The notes: generated by a model not told the origin, from the letters alone. A stretch of 32,920 nucleotides of DNA from an uncultured Candidatus Poseidoniales archaeon (GCA_905182725.1 CAJJCQ010000081.1:1-32920); one strand, 5' to 3'. Shown: positions 8,601 through 17,740, counted from the stretch's first letter. Made by a program: numbers and translations.

Positions 8601-10863
8601 ATGCTGCGGCCTGTCCATTGCCTGAATATGCTGAACAATCTTTGTAGATATCTCGGTGTAATGTTGTAATTTCATGGTCTTGTAAGGAAGTATTCCAAAT
8701 CATAACATTGTCGATCATACCTTGGAAGTAAGCACTTTCACCTCGGTTTACCCCTAATTTGTAAACATCAAAATTATTCAATGAACCTGCATTGAATACT
8801 GTAGTTCGAACCAAGACGCCATCAAGGTATTGCCGTGCAGAACCATTATCGAATACAGTTACCAAATGCGTCCACTCTTGAGCCTCAACATCACCGAAGG
8901 CATAGGATTGATTGTTGTGCAAACGCCATTCGCCACTGAAGAGAGCATGTTGAAACGAAGCGTTTGAACCTGCGTTATCATCCACTGCAAAAACCGATGC
9001 ATAAGTAGGCAAAGTTGTAGAATTAGCCCAAACCCATTGACTCACAGTAAAGTCTCCAGCCCAATCATCGACATCAACTTCGAGCGAGTCATCAACGCCA
9101 TCATACCATAGGCATGAACCATCGACACATGTTCGCCAATTGGTCGAATTCATATTCTTGAGGGTGAAATTCGTACTTGAGTTCACTGAATCATGAGCAA
9201 TTGAACCTGAACCTTCTTCAAAATCCCAATGATGAATTAAACTGCTTTGAGATGGGATAAACGTATCTGCAAGTGAGAAGGCTGAAGGAGGCACAGGAGC
9301 CTTGCTTTGGTTTGGCCCAGACCACGAAAGTTGTAATCCATGTGGTCCGCCTCCTTGGAAGAACTCAATTTTGAAATCATATTTATCAGCATCAAGCTGA
9401 GCGGTATGGGAACGTTCAGTCATTCCATGCGAGCCGTAATTGGTAACGAAACTCTGCCCATCAACCCACAATTCCGAACCATCATCTGACGTGAGATAAA
9501 AAGTCCAATTACCTGCTTCTGGTACATCAATTAAGCCACTAAATCGAGCGCCCCAATCGTTTTTAAATCGGTTATCCAAACCAGGATAGGCCTGATAGGA
9601 GGCTGAGTTTTGAAATGAATTTTCAAGCCGCACATGGTCGGGAACCCGATCGATGAGTGTCGGCATGGAAGCGGCATTGAAACTTATTCCAGCGTTATCG
9701 AAAAACTCTGCCAGTATTCCTTGAGTGCCATTTCCAGACTCTTGTGTACATACTGCCGATAATGATGCTTCGATGGCTGATGCACCATCGCGTTTCACTT
9801 CTGTTTGAGTCGACCAATTAAATGAATCACCAGATGAAAGATTTGGCAAGGTAGCATTCCAATACCGTGCTCCACTTGAATACGAGCTATCTTGCGTATT
9901 GAATCCAGCATTTGGAAGCAAATTAGAGTCCCAATTACCATCATTTGAACCCCATGATGCATAACCCATTACATTCGAGAGATTCGTTAAGAATTCCGAA
10001 GTTTGGTCAAAGACAGTTGGTAGACCCATGCTGCCATTGAGTTCGGCTTCGGCTGTATAGAGGTCATCGTTCCAAAATTTATAACCCGAACCGTTACGAT
10101 TTGTTGCTAAATCCAAAGCAAAAATACCGCGTTGTTCGAGACTGTTGTTTGCCTTTTCAATTAACCCAAGCGCTGTTTCAACCGTATACCCAGTCAAGCG
10201 AGTTACCAGAAAGAAACCGTAGACATCCCGAGAAAAGGCTTTCATTCCACTACCAGCAAGTGGACCATAGCCATGGTCAATCCAATAGTCCGAACCTATG
10301 CTTGAATTGTAGATGCCACCGAGTAAAGAAAATTCTTGATCAAAACTGGCTTTGTCATTCCCTCCATTTACGCGAAGTGGAATCCCTTTCGTTGAAACCA
10401 AATAATTGAGTTCAGTAACCGAAGAACGATTTGACAACATTTCTAAGAAAGGCCCAGCAAAATAAACATCAAATTCATTCCTATTGATGGTTTCTTTGGT
10501 TGGTGTATTTGAATCGTTGAAAAAGAAGATGTTTTCATCGGAAATGTTTCGGGCATTGACAAAAGCCCAGCCGATGGTTTTACTCGCTTCAGAATTATTA
10601 TTGATGAGTATCCCCACATCTGAATAATCGTAGACTGTTCGGAAATCAAAACCTTCGGGTTGAGCACGTGTAGACCATGGAGTTTGATTCCAAAAGTCAG
10701 CACCATCTTCATTGGAAAAACCAACAAAGAGGTCGCTTAGTGTTGCTTGTTCGATTAAAGAGTGTTCGGATGAATCTTGAGAATGACCTTCAAGAAACGG
10801 TGTGGCAAGACTACTCAAAACAAAAATTAATGTCAAAAGAAGACTTGACCTTCTTCTGTCCAT
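5605..10863 (-). CDS. Giant secreted membrane-anchored protein: TIGR03790-like N-terminal region, PA14 domain, LamG/concanavalin-like domain, Ig-like repeats, C-terminal TM and cytoplasmic tail
   Basis: 1752 aa; signal peptide MDRRRSSLLLTLIFVLSSLATPFLEG; VGILINNNSEASKTIGWAFVNARNI..YLVSTKGIPLRV resembles TIGR03790; PA14-like ILAEFFDNAG..GNWTFYLTSDDGSELWVDG; LamG-like HHWDFEEGSG..WTHLVTVFDNGSARQYLDG; TM PLLPLIIGILLLLLALGVGLIM near the C-terminus. Confidence 0.85.
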   Translation of the reverse strand: MDRRRSSLLLTLIFVLSSLATPFLEGHSQDSSEHSLIEQATLSDLFVGFSNEDGADFWNQTPWSTRAQPEGFDFRTVYDYSDVGILINNNSEASKTIGWAFVNARNISDENIFFFNDSNTPTKETINRNEFDVYFAGPFLEMLSNRSSVTELNYLVSTKGIPLRVNGGNDKASFDQEFSLLGGIYNSSIGSDYWIDHGYGPLAGSGMKAFSRDVYGFFLVTRLTGYTVETALGLIEKANNSLEQRGIFALDLATNRNGSGYKFWNDDLYTAEAELNGSMGLPTVFDQTSEFLTNLSNVMGYASWGSNDGNWDSNLLPNAGFNTQDSSYSSGARYWNATLPNLSSGDSFNWSTQTEVKRDGASAIEASLSAVCTQESGNGTQGILAEFFDNAGISFNAASMPTLIDRVPDHVRLENSFQNSASYQAYPGLDNRFKNDWGARFSGLIDVPEAGNWTFYLTSDDGSELWVDGQSFVTNYGSHGMTERSHTAQLDADKYDFKIEFFQGGGPHGLQLSWSGPNQSKAPVPPSAFSLADTFIPSQSSLIHHWDFEEGSGSIAHDSVNSSTNFTLKNMNSTNWRTCVDGSCLWYDGVDDSLEVDVDDWAGDFTVSQWVWANSTTLPTYASVFAVDDNAGSNASFQHALFSGEWRLHNNQSYAFGDVEAQEWTHLVTVFDNGSARQYLDGVLVRTTVFNAGSLNNFDVYKLGVNRGESAYFQGMIDNVMIWNTSLQDHEITTLHRDIYKDCSAYSGNGQAAASIEQIYQMPVELEDHAWIIYLYGQRTGDVYGDFTIEVEGLDVNGTVLSTNQSSSKSFASTWESRTLRFRPHTNATSFRIRIPLDIVATSTDGSVYLDTMNLHAIRPHNTWVNGSIAETAVSTSGRSFNWDTSYGQSLIADLLEDGVSGAKGYVYEPYLTAVGSPSTLMSMYASGYNLAESHAAANLQTSWMGVTVGDPKMAPYANLNHDINLIGIRQIDDASYMQATQLQLAVENLGMSASNGTLLVQDIQGNIEMYSSNLSLPSGDLNGSRVFFNLSITPEKTGWMDLRIRYSNASIGSPERNLANNLLTLRIWVNAPPTVDEIYCDAEIYSRGDNFICTIEASDDVNISSVEVEWAIAQNLSNLSGLNWNTDYASRADSVRWRVSITLPTSIPLGHLVLRATAFDESQQTGQLLETDVAIITDAPAQWFGPHFSGIDSSSWSGANQLSSHPPQGLFRGESSNFTMCVLDNDHDILNQQPILTASNGQISNLSYESRFDFNHHCYIGYYTRNVSESLVDVLFEIRDSNDALLNSRILSMDDRSPSAVIDIVDGEGNILDSVRGGGDEFARITITDSDDPSSSATGDLLVEWPGAGSLTIPVGAGNISSQVLIELPQISSALESGELQLQLEMTGQHAAVFSQQYHLPLLLTTPVLVSSHLCDEQGSLDSLRFGNTGYLVVRIQSERPLKSMQTTLNQLGWSVLAPSLGEIDSSNPMFQKCSSAASLGIHEQLQQFRLRLDGTFIDGEGQISITVRDVDGLSTSLDIPLDFYHASPQTTLESNQNMTAGELLSFTGTVSDADGMDDVSCSAIISNNQSQLAQLQVILQPRNLTSAVLEFQYPTTGSLSNATLDVEVTCIDSWSQSNTSVLRFTLLPEPVCDSCQQTDTEGEAVQAAFSPLLPLIIGILLLLLALGVGLIMRTPKEAEVSQWGSDQQTEEDFVSNELDKPLSELKTPSGWSQEQYRIWLEGEMPEGWALEQWVEFTGEQIELLSNEGLQ

Positions 10864-11038
10864 GAATTTCGGCTAACATCAATAGCGTTTAGCAATACCG
10901 CAATCAAGTCAAGTGAAATTGGCTCTCGGCTTTGAAATAAGAAGTGCTAAATTCTCTATTTGGAGGTATTTTCATTCCGAAATGGCGAACTTGATAAGTA
11001 AGGTGGCCCTTCTTGGATGTTTGATGGCTGAACTCTAT

Positions 11039-11650
11039 ATGGCACGAACATGCAAATGGGGTATTCTTCGAGTCGTAGGTGGCGATGTATGGAATCATAG
11101 CGGTGATGTCTTAATTACACCTGCAAACAATCGACTCTCTGGCCGTGAAGGTTTGGATGCTCTCATCCATGGTAAGGCCGGCCCTGAACTCACTCAAGTG
11201 ACTCGGAATATTTGCCTCGATATGCGAAAAATCAACGCACCACCTTGTGCAGTTACCAAAAATGTAGTCACTGAGCCCTTTGAACTTGCAAGTAATTACA
11301 AGCACATCATCCACGTTGTTGGCCCTGATTGCCGCCGTCCAAACCAGGATGAAGCTCGTCGAGAGCTACTTCCTGAAACCTATGACAACCTCTTTGCAAC
11401 ACTCGCTGAAATGAAGGATATTACATCGATCATTTCGCCACCTCTTTCAATGGGGATTTTCGCATATCCACACCGTGAAGGTGCTCGACTCACTTTGGAA
11501 ATTATCCTCGGCAAGCTCGATGGGCATGAATACCCTGGATTTTCAGAATATACAATTGTCGTAAAGGAAAAGAACTTCATTTCGAACATGAGAACTGTTT
11601 ACAGAGAAACTGAAGACCAATTGCCTGGAATCGATTCAACTTCTGCTTGA
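11039..11650 (+). CDS. Macro domain (ADP-ribose-binding) protein
   Basis: LRVVGGDVWNHSGDVLITPANNRLSGREGLDALIHGKAGPEL aligns with the macro domain signature (GDI..VDAIVNAANS.L..GGGVDGAIH.AAGPEL). Start uncertain: in-frame 10913, 10982 (SD GGAGGT at 10962-10967) or 11039. Confidence 0.8.
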   Translation: MARTCKWGILRVVGGDVWNHSGDVLITPANNRLSGREGLDALIHGKAGPELTQVTRNICLDMRKINAPPCAVTKNVVTEPFELASNYKHIIHVVGPDCRRPNQDEARRELLPETYDNLFATLAEMKDITSIISPPLSMGIFAYPHREGARLTLEIILGKLDGHEYPGFSEYTIVVKEKNFISNMRTVYRETEDQLPGIDSTSA

Positions 11651-11660
11651 GGTTCATTCC

Positions 11661-12509
11661 ATGGTCGACCTCGCTGCGATGGTCACAAGCACTCTGTCCA
11701 ATGACAGACGTTCCTTTCAATCGGTTCTGATGCTTGCAAACAGCGTACGAAAAGTAAAATTGGTTGCAGAAGTGTTACCCCCTGAACTTCAATTAACTGT
11801 ACTTTCAAGCCAAAGTCGTGTGGTTGAATCATTAAATGAAAATGGCATTGCATGTTCTTTACTTGAAGAAAACCTTACCTCGCAAGGCCTGAGTGTTCTC
11901 ACACATATGCATGATTTGGTACTGCAAGCCATTGGTGAAGGGAACCTTTCCAGTGGTGAACGGATGTTAGTCGTCTTAGCAGAGCCGATTGATGGCGTTT
12001 TTGTCATCGATACATCAACCTTAAATTCAAATCGTTTTGCTTCCTTGGCACAAGACTTCCACATTGATTTGGGAGTACTTACCAAAGTAATGCAACTTGC
12101 CCGCCATATTGGATCAAGAGGAAGAGAGGGGCACTCAATTGGAGCGCTGTTCGCCATTGGCCCACTACCGGCATTGAGAAAGCATTCAACTGCACTTGTA
12201 TTGAATCCCTTCAAAGGTCATCCATCAGAAAAGCGAAGTGTATTAGATGATGCCAACCATGAAACTTTAGCTGAATTTGCTTGGCTTGATGGAGCAATTT
12301 TGTTCAATCGAGATGGCGTTGCAAGTGATGCTGGACGGTATATCTTGGTGCCTGCTGGCATTACTCCAAAAGCCGGTGAAGGTGGGCGTCATTTGGCTGC
12401 TCGTGCGATCTCTCAATTGGTGGAAGGCATTGCAGTTTGCGTATCTTCATCGGGAACAATCACGATGTATGCCAATGGAAGAGACCGCTACAAAGTGAAA
12501 CTCAATTGA
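11661..12509 (+). CDS. dacZ: Archaeal diadenylate cyclase (c-di-AMP synthase, DisA_N domain)
   Basis: C-terminal DAC domain with DGA (LDGAILFNRDG) and RHxAA (GRHLAARAIS) motifs, plus upstream GALFAIGP. Confidence 0.85.
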   Translation: MVDLAAMVTSTLSNDRRSFQSVLMLANSVRKVKLVAEVLPPELQLTVLSSQSRVVESLNENGIACSLLEENLTSQGLSVLTHMHDLVLQAIGEGNLSSGERMLVVLAEPIDGVFVIDTSTLNSNRFASLAQDFHIDLGVLTKVMQLARHIGSRGREGHSIGALFAIGPLPALRKHSTALVLNPFKGHPSEKRSVLDDANHETLAEFAWLDGAILFNRDGVASDAGRYILVPAGITPKAGEGGRHLAARAISQLVEGIAVCVSSSGTITMYANGRDRYKVKLN

Positions 12510-12510
12510 T

Positions 12511-13053
12511 TCATTCTGATTCGTCGGAACGAGTTCGAGAATTCAATTTATCTTCAACTGATTGTAAAGACGCAGTCGTTGCCAGAAAGTCCATTCGAAC
12601 CGCATCGAGGTTTGAATGATTTAAATTTCGTTCAATGTTCATTTTAGCACGATTAATGGAGGCAATACGTTGTGTTCTATCTTTTGGTCGAAACACATCT
12701 CCGCGTTGACCCATTAACCATTCTTCGAGCATTGTTTGACCCCATTCAGGAGCGCGAAGTCGAGCAGCAAGATGAATTTCTAAGTTACGGTGACGAAAGC
12801 GAACACGACCATCCGCTGTTCGAATCGCTTGAATTGAACCTGGGTTCCAACGATCTTGAGGAACTTGCAGATGTTCTTTGCAAGTCAAAGAGCCATCGTC
12901 TTCGACGACAAAATCGGCAATAAGTACACTTTGTTTGAGACGCATAAATACCTGAGCAATATCCTCATCTGCACACCATTCAGAAATTGCTTCAGGAGTC
13001 TGTCCCCATTCCTTTTCACACCATTGTTCCAGCGCCGCTCGATAGGTGTCCAT
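12511..13053 (-). CDS. Hypothetical protein (no family recognised)
   Basis: Long ORF convergent with dacZ (1-nt gap); likely start ATG 13053 (MDTYRAALEQW), longer track start at 13113 possible. Confidence 0.6.
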   Translation of the reverse strand: MDTYRAALEQWCEKEWGQTPEAISEWCADEDIAQVFMRLKQSVLIADFVVEDDGSLTCKEHLQVPQDRWNPGSIQAIRTADGRVRFRHRNLEIHLAARLRAPEWGQTMLEEWLMGQRGDVFRPKDRTQRIASINRAKMNIERNLNHSNLDAVRMDFLATTASLQSVEDKLNSRTRSDESE

Positions 13054-13137
13054 GCCATTGGGTTTTGGCGAACCATCATCAACTTTGTTGAGAGAGAGCC
13101 TGTCAAGATTCAAGGAGAAGGAGTGTTTGCCTCAACC

Positions 13138-14595
13138 ATGGATGGTGCATGGGGTTCGGTTGAAGCCGACTGGAAAGTTGTGCTCTTCCTCATCTTTGCA
13201 TGGTATCTTATGCTTCGTGTTTGGGAACGAAATGGTACACTTGACCGTTGGAACGCTACACGAGTCTTTGGCGTCGTGTTGATGGTACGCAGTAACTGGG
13301 GCCTGAAAACACTCGACCGTATCGCTCGACCACGTCGGTTTTGGCGGATCTATGGCGAAATTGCTCTTTGGGTATGTCTCTTTTCCATGTTTTTAGTCGC
13401 TCTTATGATGGTTTTGGCTTTTGTCACGAGCCTGCTTTACCCCCCAACTGCAAGTCCCCCAACTGCCAGTGAACTTGTCGCTATACCAGGAATAAACCCA
13501 ATGATTCCGTTGGGTTGGGGAGCAATGGCGTTTATCATAGCACTGGTCATACATGAATTTGGACATGGACTGCTGGCTCGGGCACATGGTATGCGTATTC
13601 GTTCGTTTGGTCTGCTTCAACTGGGTCCACTTCCACTTGGTGCATTTGCTGAACCTCAATACCAAGAATTGCACAAAGCACCTCGGAAAGAACGAATGCG
13701 GATGTTTGCCGCAGGGCCTGCCACAAATTTGTTTGCAGCATTCATTTGTTTGATGCTGTTAGGAGGCTTAGCGGCTAATTTCACTTCAACTTCTGAAAAC
13801 CCACACGTGCGAGGCATCATCAAAGATGCTGGTGCAGATGATGCTGGAATGCAACCGTGGGATACCATTCTTCAGATTGATGGCGAAGAAGTAAAGGGTG
13901 TTGAAGGGTTTCAAATCATTATCCAAAAGTATCAAGCAAACGATACCATCATCGTCGATGTCAAACATGAGAATGGTTCATTGGAAAGTATTGAAGTGCT
14001 GCTTTCGGACAAGTACGACTACTACATTGAACTGGGCTTGAGCCCTTCCAATCTCGAAACACTCGGAATCAAACAAGGTGACGCTTTTGTTGGCGTCGAA
14101 GGAATCGTTGAAGGAACTGCTGGAATAGACCGCCTTGCTGGGCCATTTTCACCACGATTTGAAGGGGGTGTGCTCATGAAAGTGGTCGGTACTCCGTTTC
14201 ATATCATCAATATGATGATCATTCCATTTGAATTGCAAGGTGTTTCGATGTATCCCGTAGAGGAGGCCATGCTAACACCGGCAGATGGTATACTTGGAGA
14301 CACACTTGGACTGAATGGACTGCTGTTCTTCGTTAATTTCTTCTTTTGGCTGATGTGGGTGAATATTCTACTCGGATTTACCAACCTTATTCCGATGGTG
14401 CCATTTGATGGCGGTCATTTGTTCAAAGATTGGATTAAAGGCACCCTCAATCGAGTAAAGAGAATTGGAAACAAAACGAAATTATGGAACATGCATCCAA
14501 TGTGGATTGACCATATCTCGAGCAAAGCCTCGAGTTTGTCATCAGTTGTTCTTTTGGTAATGTTATTGTTTGTACTCGTCGTCCCTTATTTCTGA
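13138..14595 (+). CDS. Site-2 protease family (M50) intramembrane metalloprotease with PDZ-like domain
   Basis: HEFGH at 13552-13566 in a TM segment, PDZ-like GIIKDAGADDAGMQPWDTILQIDGEEVKGVEGFQ, and C-terminal NLIPMVPFDGGHLFKD (M50 third ligand motif). ATG 13138 preferred over track start 12856. Confidence 0.88.
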   Translation: MDGAWGSVEADWKVVLFLIFAWYLMLRVWERNGTLDRWNATRVFGVVLMVRSNWGLKTLDRIARPRRFWRIYGEIALWVCLFSMFLVALMMVLAFVTSLLYPPTASPPTASELVAIPGINPMIPLGWGAMAFIIALVIHEFGHGLLARAHGMRIRSFGLLQLGPLPLGAFAEPQYQELHKAPRKERMRMFAAGPATNLFAAFICLMLLGGLAANFTSTSENPHVRGIIKDAGADDAGMQPWDTILQIDGEEVKGVEGFQIIIQKYQANDTIIVDVKHENGSLESIEVLLSDKYDYYIELGLSPSNLETLGIKQGDAFVGVEGIVEGTAGIDRLAGPFSPRFEGGVLMKVVGTPFHIINMMIIPFELQGVSMYPVEEAMLTPADGILGDTLGLNGLLFFVNFFFWLMWVNILLGFTNLIPMVPFDGGHLFKDWIKGTLNRVKRIGNKTKLWNMHPMWIDHISSKASSLSSVVLLVMLLFVLVVPYF

Positions 14596-15273
14596 TCAAG
14601 AACGACGTCGCGCAAGTTCTGCAAGGACGTCAAGTGGTTTTTCTGAGAGGGTCTGGGCTGGTAGGATTTCTTCCAGTTCAGTTGAAGGGAGAGGTTTTGC
14701 AAAAAGGTTCGTTCGAAGTGTTCGCACCTCTAAGTTGTGTAAAGCATGGTTCTCTGAACCAGCAGATGAGCAGACTAAGGCGATAAAGGCATGAAGTGGC
14801 ATACCATCTTCCCAATTGAGATAGACTGAACCGTTTCTCGTGGTAGGGAAGGGGGGAATTGATTTTTCCAGTTGACGAAGTCTGCCAGAGAGATTACTGG
14901 TTTCGACTCTGAAAATACGCCATGAGTCACCGCGCATTCCTTTTTGCCGATGAGCGTAGAGTGGCATCAAATTACATCTTTCACCTTCGGTAACCATCGC
15001 TTCATATTGGAGTTTAGTTCGACCAGAAAGGTAGAGTTTCTTCGGACGGGTCGATTTAACTTCAATTGGAAAACATAAATCACCTCGCAGAGCCAGCAAA
15101 TCACCAGTACCTTCCATTCCTGAACCTGCGGCTCGTACCACTAAGAAAGGGCGTTGTAACACTTGACGCATCTTTTGTTTCTCAAGAGGATTACAGGAAC
15201 GAATGACCGCTTCAACACCTTTTGGAACTCCAGCAAGAACCTGTCTCAATTCCCGCTCATAGTGACTCGACAC
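14596..15273 (-). CDS. Archaeal Holliday junction resolvase-like (Hjc, PD-(D/E)XK nuclease) with C-terminal extension
   Basis: YERELRQVL...VVRAAGSGMEGTGDLLALRGDLCFPIEVKSTRPKKLYLSGRTKLQYEAM matches the Hjc active-site layout (E, GD, ExK). GTG start. Confidence 0.75.
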   Translation of the reverse strand: MSSHYERELRQVLAGVPKGVEAVIRSCNPLEKQKMRQVLQRPFLVVRAAGSGMEGTGDLLALRGDLCFPIEVKSTRPKKLYLSGRTKLQYEAMVTEGERCNLMPLYAHRQKGMRGDSWRIFRVETSNLSGRLRQLEKSIPPFPTTRNGSVYLNWEDGMPLHAFIALVCSSAGSENHALHNLEVRTLRTNLFAKPLPSTELEEILPAQTLSEKPLDVLAELARRRS

Positions 15274-15403
15274 ATCCCTTCATCACCGTCAATCGTTCTT
15301 GATGACTTCGGTAGAAGTCCCACTACAATCATGGTTTTCCACAATCGCAAAATATGCCCGTAAGGCGGAAGTATAGTTAATCGCGGAACTTACAGTTTCC
15401 AAT

Positions 15404-16141
15404 GTGCCTCGGCTTGCTATACGCACCATCGACTTCAAATTGGCTTTTCGGCTGATGACTGAACTCAAACGTCGAGGACTGAGGTTCATTCTTCTCGAAC
15501 ATGATGCTGTACTTCCTGAACAGGATATGATTTGGTTTGGGAATGATCTCGAGGTTGCGACGTACCGCGATGAAGGAAAACCAATTGCAGCGTCAAGTGT
15601 TTCAGTCAAAGCGGCAGTTGACAATGCAGTACGCATTCAGAGAGGCATCACGCAAGTACACCAGCTTTGCTTTGGAGTCGACCCGGGTCCACGCCCCGGC
15701 ATTGCTTGGTTAGCCGATGGCGTTGTGCTCGGTGTTGCCCAGTTCGAACGGATCGAAAATATTGCAGCACAAATAATTGGAATTTCGTCTGCTCTTGAGT
15801 TTAAGCGAATGATCATACGAATCGGCGACGGTGCTCCATTGAGTCGTGATCAAATCATTAACGATTGCCTGACCCACCAACTTGAGGTCGAAATGGTAAA
15901 TGAAGCCAAAACCTCACGTGGTTTACTTCGTCATAACCATGTCATTTCCGCTATAAGAATTGCATTACTTTCAGGAGAACATGTCTGGGAGTTTCGAGAA
16001 ATTCAACCAACAATCGGTGAGATTAGAGAAATTCAACGTCAAAGCCGAAAAAGAAGTAACGGAAGAAAAACAATTTCTTCGAATGTCGCATATGCGGTTG
16101 CATGTGGTGAATTGACACTCGAAGAAGCGATTCAAGAATAA
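15404..16141 (+). CDS. RNase H-like fold protein (RuvC/YqgF-like candidate)
   Basis: QLCFGVDPGPRPGIAWLADGVVLGVAQF resembles the first strands of the RNase H fold with catalytic Asp; later RIGDGAP, EMVNEAK and HNHVISAIRIAL. GTG start. Specific family not recognised. Confidence 0.55.
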   Translation: MPRLAIRTIDFKLAFRLMTELKRRGLRFILLEHDAVLPEQDMIWFGNDLEVATYRDEGKPIAASSVSVKAAVDNAVRIQRGITQVHQLCFGVDPGPRPGIAWLADGVVLGVAQFERIENIAAQIIGISSALEFKRMIIRIGDGAPLSRDQIINDCLTHQLEVEMVNEAKTSRGLLRHNHVISAIRIALLSGEHVWEFREIQPTIGEIREIQRQSRKRSNGRKTISSNVAYAVACGELTLEEAIQE

Positions 16142-17227
16142 TTATTCGGATTCAGAATCGTACGAGTTCAGGGTTTTCCACATTGAATCATCTTCTGGTG
16201 TTTCGAGACTGGGTTGTTTCTTGTTATGTTCGGACATTGCTTGCTCGAATTCCGGTGCTTTGGACATGAATCTACGTATTGCTGGTTCAAGAAGCATGGG
16301 TAAAACAAGAACGCCGCCCACCAAAGTGAATAAAATCAAAAACGATGAACTCGGAACATATGTCGTCCCGGGAGTGCCTTCACCACTAACCATCAGTTTA
16401 ACCGTTCCAAGCCAAGGGATTTCTCCACCACCAACTCCAATGAGCCAAGAGCCTCGTATTGGCCCTACCGTGCCAGATGCACTGTGGACGCCTGAAGAAC
16501 CATTCACTGCTTGAGATCCTTGATCGACTGAACAATTATTGTTATCTCCGAGTGTAAGAATACCGGCATGCCGTGGCTGCCATTGCCAGACAACCAAATG
16601 AGGCTCAACATTGGCATGTACTGGCCGATTACAATCATAAAAGCCAGCCTGAATTCCATCAAAGTGAACGGTGACTGTTTCGACATTACGAACATCGGTG
16701 CCTGGAACATCCCAAGTCAAGACACAAACACCGGGAACGCCGTCACTGTCCAAGGATTCAGAGTCGTATGTTCCCCCTTCAGGGCAATGTTCACTGTTCG
16801 ATGCATTCGAAGATGCAGTTCGGTTTGGTGTACTAATTTCATTTGGAACCACCTCCATAATGGCTCGATGAATAATCGGAGTTCCTGCTTCACCGTTCTT
16901 TTTGTAAATGATCACGTCGCCTCCAAGTCCGTGTTGTGAATATCCATATTTGGAATTATCAGGGTCAGTGGCTTCGGCAAAGGTGACAATTGTATCAAAA
17001 TCTTGATTGTGAACTAAAACTAAATCACCAGCGTCTATACTACCGACTTCTCCATCGATATCATGAATCATTGACGAGGACTCGACGACCACTAAAGGTG
17101 GCATTGAACCGGTATGAGCGTATAATGCTAAAATGAGTAGACCAATCATTCCAGCTGCAAGAAGAAGTTCTCGGAACAGCGTCTTCAGCGGGTCACTGTC
17201 ACTCACGCTTTCTCCCCTCAAGTTCAC
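16142..17227 (-). CDS. Signal peptidase I, archaeal/ER type (S26B), with large insertion and C-terminal TM
   Basis: VVESSSMIHD (Ser), GGDVIIYKKNG..PIIHRAI (His box), ILTLGDNNNCSVDQ (Asp box); N- and C-terminal hydrophobic segments. GTG start overlaps the upstream stop (GTGA). Confidence 0.85.
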   Translation of the reverse strand: MNLRGESVSDSDPLKTLFRELLLAAGMIGLLILALYAHTGSMPPLVVVESSSMIHDIDGEVGSIDAGDLVLVHNQDFDTIVTFAEATDPDNSKYGYSQHGLGGDVIIYKKNGEAGTPIIHRAIMEVVPNEISTPNRTASSNASNSEHCPEGGTYDSESLDSDGVPGVCVLTWDVPGTDVRNVETVTVHFDGIQAGFYDCNRPVHANVEPHLVVWQWQPRHAGILTLGDNNNCSVDQGSQAVNGSSGVHSASGTVGPIRGSWLIGVGGGEIPWLGTVKLMVSGEGTPGTTYVPSSSFLILFTLVGGVLVLPMLLEPAIRRFMSKAPEFEQAMSEHNKKQPSLETPEDDSMWKTLNSYDSESE

Positions 17228-17604
17228 CGTCGAAGTCCTTTGCTTTCAAGGAATGCCGTCCATGTAATTGCATGGCCAGCACCTAAGACATCTGCTGCTT
17301 CGTTTCCATCTTCCTTACGGCGACGAAGTTCGGAGGTTGATTCGATCGATTGAAGTTCTTCAAGGGTACTCACATGACCACGTAATGAAAGGAATTCTGG
17401 CAGCACAATCAATAGAGCAAGAGATGCAAAAACAGCCAAACCTATTGATTGCCCAGTGTAGTCCCCCCATGAAACATGGTTTTGCAGGAAAAGTAATTGA
17501 TATGCTGACAGGCCAAGAAGCACTCCGAGTGCCCCCGAAAGCGTCGCAGTGATGCCTAATTGTCGTCCATGTTGTTGTTTCCACCAGTTTGAAATCAGAC
17601 CCAT
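17224..17604 (-). CDS. Small membrane protein, unknown function
   Basis: 126 aa, two TM-like segments; translationally overlaps the signal peptidase gene. Confidence 0.65.
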   Translation of the reverse strand: MGLISNWWKQQHGRQLGITATLSGALGVLLGLSAYQLLFLQNHVSWGDYTGQSIGLAVFASLALLIVLPEFLSLRGHVSTLEELQSIESTSELRRRKEDGNEAADVLGAGHAITWTAFLESKGLRR

Positions 17605-17740
17605 ATTACTCTCTCCTCAGTGTAAGCAGGTACGCTGGCCTTCTTTTTCCTATCGCTTGTTTGACTGACCGGATAGGGCGAAGTTCAAATGGTTTGGTTC
17701 GTGTGGGCCAAAGGCCCATTGAGGGACAGCGGTGATTTTA

